A DNA stretch of 24,813 bases, from the IMG/VR virus record IMGVR_UViG_3300034198_018293, positions 1 through 24,813 of that record; one strand, 5' to 3'. The notes below the pieces were generated by a model. That model saw nothing but the letters and a program-made list of their open reading frames with translations. It had not been told where the DNA came from and made no database searches. Both the position numbers and the translations under genes were made by a program. Positions 23,258 through 24,813 of the stretch are shown piece by piece; positions within the stretch are counted from its first letter, which is position 1, and each line of letters begins with the position of its first letter. Source of the DNA: a virus.

Positions 23258-23373
23258 TTTGTGCAAACAACTTCGAATCCCGTACGCGCTGCCCCTTTTT
23301 CAAATTCGTAAGTCACTCGACTTACTCTGTTAAACGGAAAGTTACGCAACATTTGTTGTGAACCTTTGTGCAA
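23258..23373. repeat. Direct repeats TTTGTGCAA flanking the att core
   Basis: TTTGTGCAA occurs at 23258-23266 and 23365-23373, one on each side of the tRNA-like core. TTACGCA likewise occurs at 23251-23257 and 23342-23348. A paired arrangement of short direct repeats around a core is that expected of integrase arm-type sites. Confidence 0.5.
23272..23293 (+). other. Putative attP core resembling a tRNA 3' end
   Basis: The stretch starting TTCGAATCCCGTACGCGCTG reads as a T-loop (TTCGAAT), T-stem 3' strand (CCCGT), acceptor 3' strand (ACGCGCT) and discriminator G of a tRNA. The matching 5' T-stem strand (ACGGG) is absent before it, so this is only the 3' part, as in phage attachment sites that restore a tRNA gene on integration. 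It is followed by a run of five T (23296-23300). It sits next to the integrase gene. Whether this is the true crossover site needs comparison with a host genome. Confidence 0.4.
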
Positions 23374-23382
23374 GGTTATGAA
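23353..23382 (+). promoter_or_regulatory. Possible integrase promoter with overlapping dyad
   Basis: TTGTTG (23353-23358) and TATGAA (23377-23382) are separated by 18 bases upstream of the integrase. The spacer contains a perfect dyad, AACCTT-tgtgc-AAGGTT (23361-23377), which could be an operator or integrase-binding site overlapping the promoter. Hexamer match is partial, so this is a weak call. Confidence 0.3.
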
Positions 23383-23423
23383 TAATTTTGAACGAATTGG
23401 CACAGACTTACGTCAAATTCACC

Positions 23424-24674
23424 ATGAGCAAATCCAGACTTATTGAGACAGCGACCGGCGTCCACGAACTCGAACTGAACGGCTCGCGGGTCAAAATCCG
23501 TGAGACCAAAAACGGCAACTACAAGTTTTTTCGGCTCGACTGGAAAGTCGGTAGCCGGGCCTTCCGCCGCGCTTTCTCCAGCTCCGAAAAAGCCATCGAC
23601 GAAGCCGAGCGCATTGTACGGGATCTTGCCCGGGCCGAAGGGGAAAAAACAACCGTGCGTAGCGAGGATATCGTCTACTACCGCGAATGCGCCCGAAAGC
23701 TTGGCGGCGTTCCCCTGCACGAAGCCGTCGAGTTCTACTGCAAGTTCCACCGCGTCGGCGCTCCCCGCAAGACAGTCGCCGAGATCTGCAAAGAAGTGGA
23801 GGCTGCCAGCCGAGCCCGCGAAGCCTCCAAGCGGCACATTGAAACAACAGTTCACCTCAACAAGATATGGACTTCTTGGGCGGGCGCAATGGCCCTGCCC
23901 GAAGTCACGTCTGCCTTCATCGAACGCAAGTTCATCGAGAGCGGGTACTCGGCCCACACGAAGCGAAACCTTCTGCGCGGCTATCGTGCGCTGGAACTAT
24001 TCGCCATGCGGCAGAAATACCTGCCGCGTGAGTTTGAAAGCGTGGCCGAAAGCGTTGTTGTTCCGAAAACGCGCAACTCGACGCCAGCCGTGTTCTCACC
24101 GGAAGACCTGATGCGTCTCTTCATCGCAGCGGGTCCCCGTCATATCGCCTACATCGCCATGATGGCGTTCGCGGGCGCCCGCCGGGCCGAGTTTGAGCGC
24201 ATGACCCGCGACCACGTTTCGTTGGAAGACAAAGTCGCCGTCATCGGGGCCGAGATCGCCAAAAAAGGGTCACGCCGCGTTTTGGAACTGCCGGACAACC
24301 TCTGCGAGTGGCTCGCGATCGGGCTGCCTGAGAAAGGACCCCTGACCTCCCGCAAGAACATCGAGCGGCTGTCCTTGAACAAGTCGGCCCTCAAAGAGGT
24401 CGGGCTCGACGCCAAATGGGAGCAAAACGTGTTGCGCCACAGCTTTTGCTCCTACCATCTGGCCCTGCACCGCAACGCAGCCCTGACCTCGGAGCAGGCC
24501 GGCAACTCGCCGCAGATGCTCCGTGAGCACTACAAATCTCTGGTGGCGCCAGCCGCCGCCAAGGAATGGTTCGAGATCACTCCCGAGAAGGTTAATCAAT
24601 TCGCGGGTGCGAATAATCTTACCGGGTTAATAAAATGGTCTTGCCAAAAGAAAGGAGGGGTAACAATCTCGTAA
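23424..24674 (+). CDS. int: Tyrosine-recombinase integrase (416 aa)
   Basis: This protein would catalyse site-specific recombination between attP and attB. I chose the ATG at 23424; an in-frame TTG at 23388 would add 12 residues. Residues about 1-75 are a small N-terminal domain (SRLIETATGVHELELNG, YKFFRLDW), 130-215 a SAM-like core-binding domain, and 222-385 the catalytic domain. Active-site residues seen: R253 (AGARRAEFERM), the beta-hairpin lysine near K280/K281 (AKKGSRRVLELP), R338-H339 (NVLRHSFCSYHLAL) and nucleophile Y370 (LREHYKSLV). The positions normally His in HxxR and in LGH are Asn here (N335, N361). The overall form resembles Verrucomicrobiota-type integrases. It is transcribed away from the late operon. 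Confidence 0.9.
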   Translation: MSKSRLIETATGVHELELNGSRVKIRETKNGNYKFFRLDWKVGSRAFRRAFSSSEKAIDEAERIVRDLARAEGEKTTVRSEDIVYYRECARKLGGVPLHEAVEFYCKFHRVGAPRKTVAEICKEVEAASRAREASKRHIETTVHLNKIWTSWAGAMALPEVTSAFIERKFIESGYSAHTKRNLLRGYRALELFAMRQKYLPREFESVAESVVVPKTRNSTPAVFSPEDLMRLFIAAGPRHIAYIAMMAFAGARRAEFERMTRDHVSLEDKVAVIGAEIAKKGSRRVLELPDNLCEWLAIGLPEKGPLTSRKNIERLSLNKSALKEVGLDAKWEQNVLRHSFCSYHLALHRNAALTSEQAGNSPQMLREHYKSLVAPAAAKEWFEITPEKVNQFAGANNLTGLIKWSCQKKGGVTIS

Positions 24675-24711
24675 CAACCTTGAAACCCCAATCAAAGGAA
24701 AACACAACATC

Positions 24712-24813
24712 ATGCCCAATCAACTAAAACCAGGAACACGCCGTCTCTCCTATGTCGAGACGCGCCAAGCAGCCAAAGCTTTGGATATCTTAGCTGCGGC
24801 CAAAAGCACCAAC
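24712..24813 (+). CDS. Start of small protein, ribbon-helix-helix candidate (partial)
   Basis: The first 34 codons of a gene running off the right edge, starting MPNQLKPGTRRLSYVETR. A ribosome site (AAAGGA, 24694-24699) lies 12 bases upstream and the gene begins 37 bases after the integrase stop in the same direction. The start 'GTRRLSYVETRQAAKALDIL' resembles the beta-strand plus first helix of small regulators with a ribbon-helix-helix fold. In that case it could be a repressor or excision-control protein of the lysogeny module. Most of the protein is outside the window, so this remains a guess from the N-terminus and context. Confidence 0.5.
   Translation, partial: MPNQLKPGTRRLSYVETRQAAKALDILAAAKSTN

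Noticed and set aside
23224-23293. Complete tRNA gene ending in the TTCGAAT segment
   Set aside because: AGCGC at 23224 could pair with the acceptor 3' strand, but the span is too short, the T-stem does not pair and no D or anticodon arm forms. Only a 3' fragment is supported.
22291-23361. 356-codon plus-strand frame
   Set aside because: It is the mirror of the terminase gene, whose Walker and nuclease motifs are clear on the other strand.
1-24813. Diversity-generating retroelement or CRISPR array
   Set aside because: No reverse transcriptase, no template/variable repeat pair and no regularly spaced short repeats with unique spacers were found; the repeats seen are protein-coding or att-associated.

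Overview
The window is almost entirely a tailed-bacteriophage genome segment. One long leftward (minus-strand) operon carries DNA-packaging, head, lysis, fibre and tail genes and covers about 1-23170. A tyrosine-recombinase integrase and the start of another small gene run rightward at 23424-24813. No ribosomal RNA, CRISPR array or insertion sequence was seen, and no complete tRNA. The form of the integrase (N-terminal part, NxLRHSF and SYHLA motifs) resembles integrases I associate with Verrucomicrobiota, so a temperate phage or prophage of such a host is my best guess. That is an inference, not a proof. The absence of any visible tape-measure or tail-tube gene, together with a large portal, a nozzle-like 693-aa protein and adaptor-like repeats, fits a short-tailed (podovirus-like) virion better than a long-tailed one. 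The tail module continues past the left edge, so this is open.

Layout in transcription order on the minus strand: terminase large subunit (23169-21394), calcineurin-like metallophosphoesterase, small winged-helix-like protein, portal, tiny HNH protein, unknown 120-aa protein and an 805-aa leucine-rich-repeat protein. Next comes a compact lysis cassette: coiled-coil/TM protein, 58-aa holin-like protein, 48-aa lipoprotein and M15 peptidase endolysin. Then follow a 93-aa protein, a scaffold-like protein, a BppU-N-like small protein, a collagen-containing fibre and a 108-aa protein. An intergenic region with consensus promoter hexamers leads into the major capsid protein. The remainder is a small acidic protein, a 693-aa nozzle-like protein, a 91-aa protein, a 632-aa kelch-like fibre and a 230-aa structural protein. 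Last is a giant ~104-residue tandem-repeat protein that runs off the left edge and is open for 605 codons. Nine junctions use ATGA, GTGA or TAATG stop/start overlaps, so much of the operon is probably translationally coupled.

The divergent spacer 23170-23423 between terminase and integrase holds a sequence like a tRNA 3' end, flanked on both sides by short direct and inverted repeats. This is the architecture of an attP site with arm-type integrase sites. Because terminase and integrase lie on opposite sides of it, the window most likely shows the unintegrated or circular phage form.

The most unusual elements are the left-edge repeat protein, the leucine-rich-repeat protein inside the morphogenesis module, a two-copy GSGYTS-type domain inserted in the major capsid protein, a collagen-like fibre gene between scaffold and capsid (possible head fibre), and a lysis cassette embedded between portal and scaffold.
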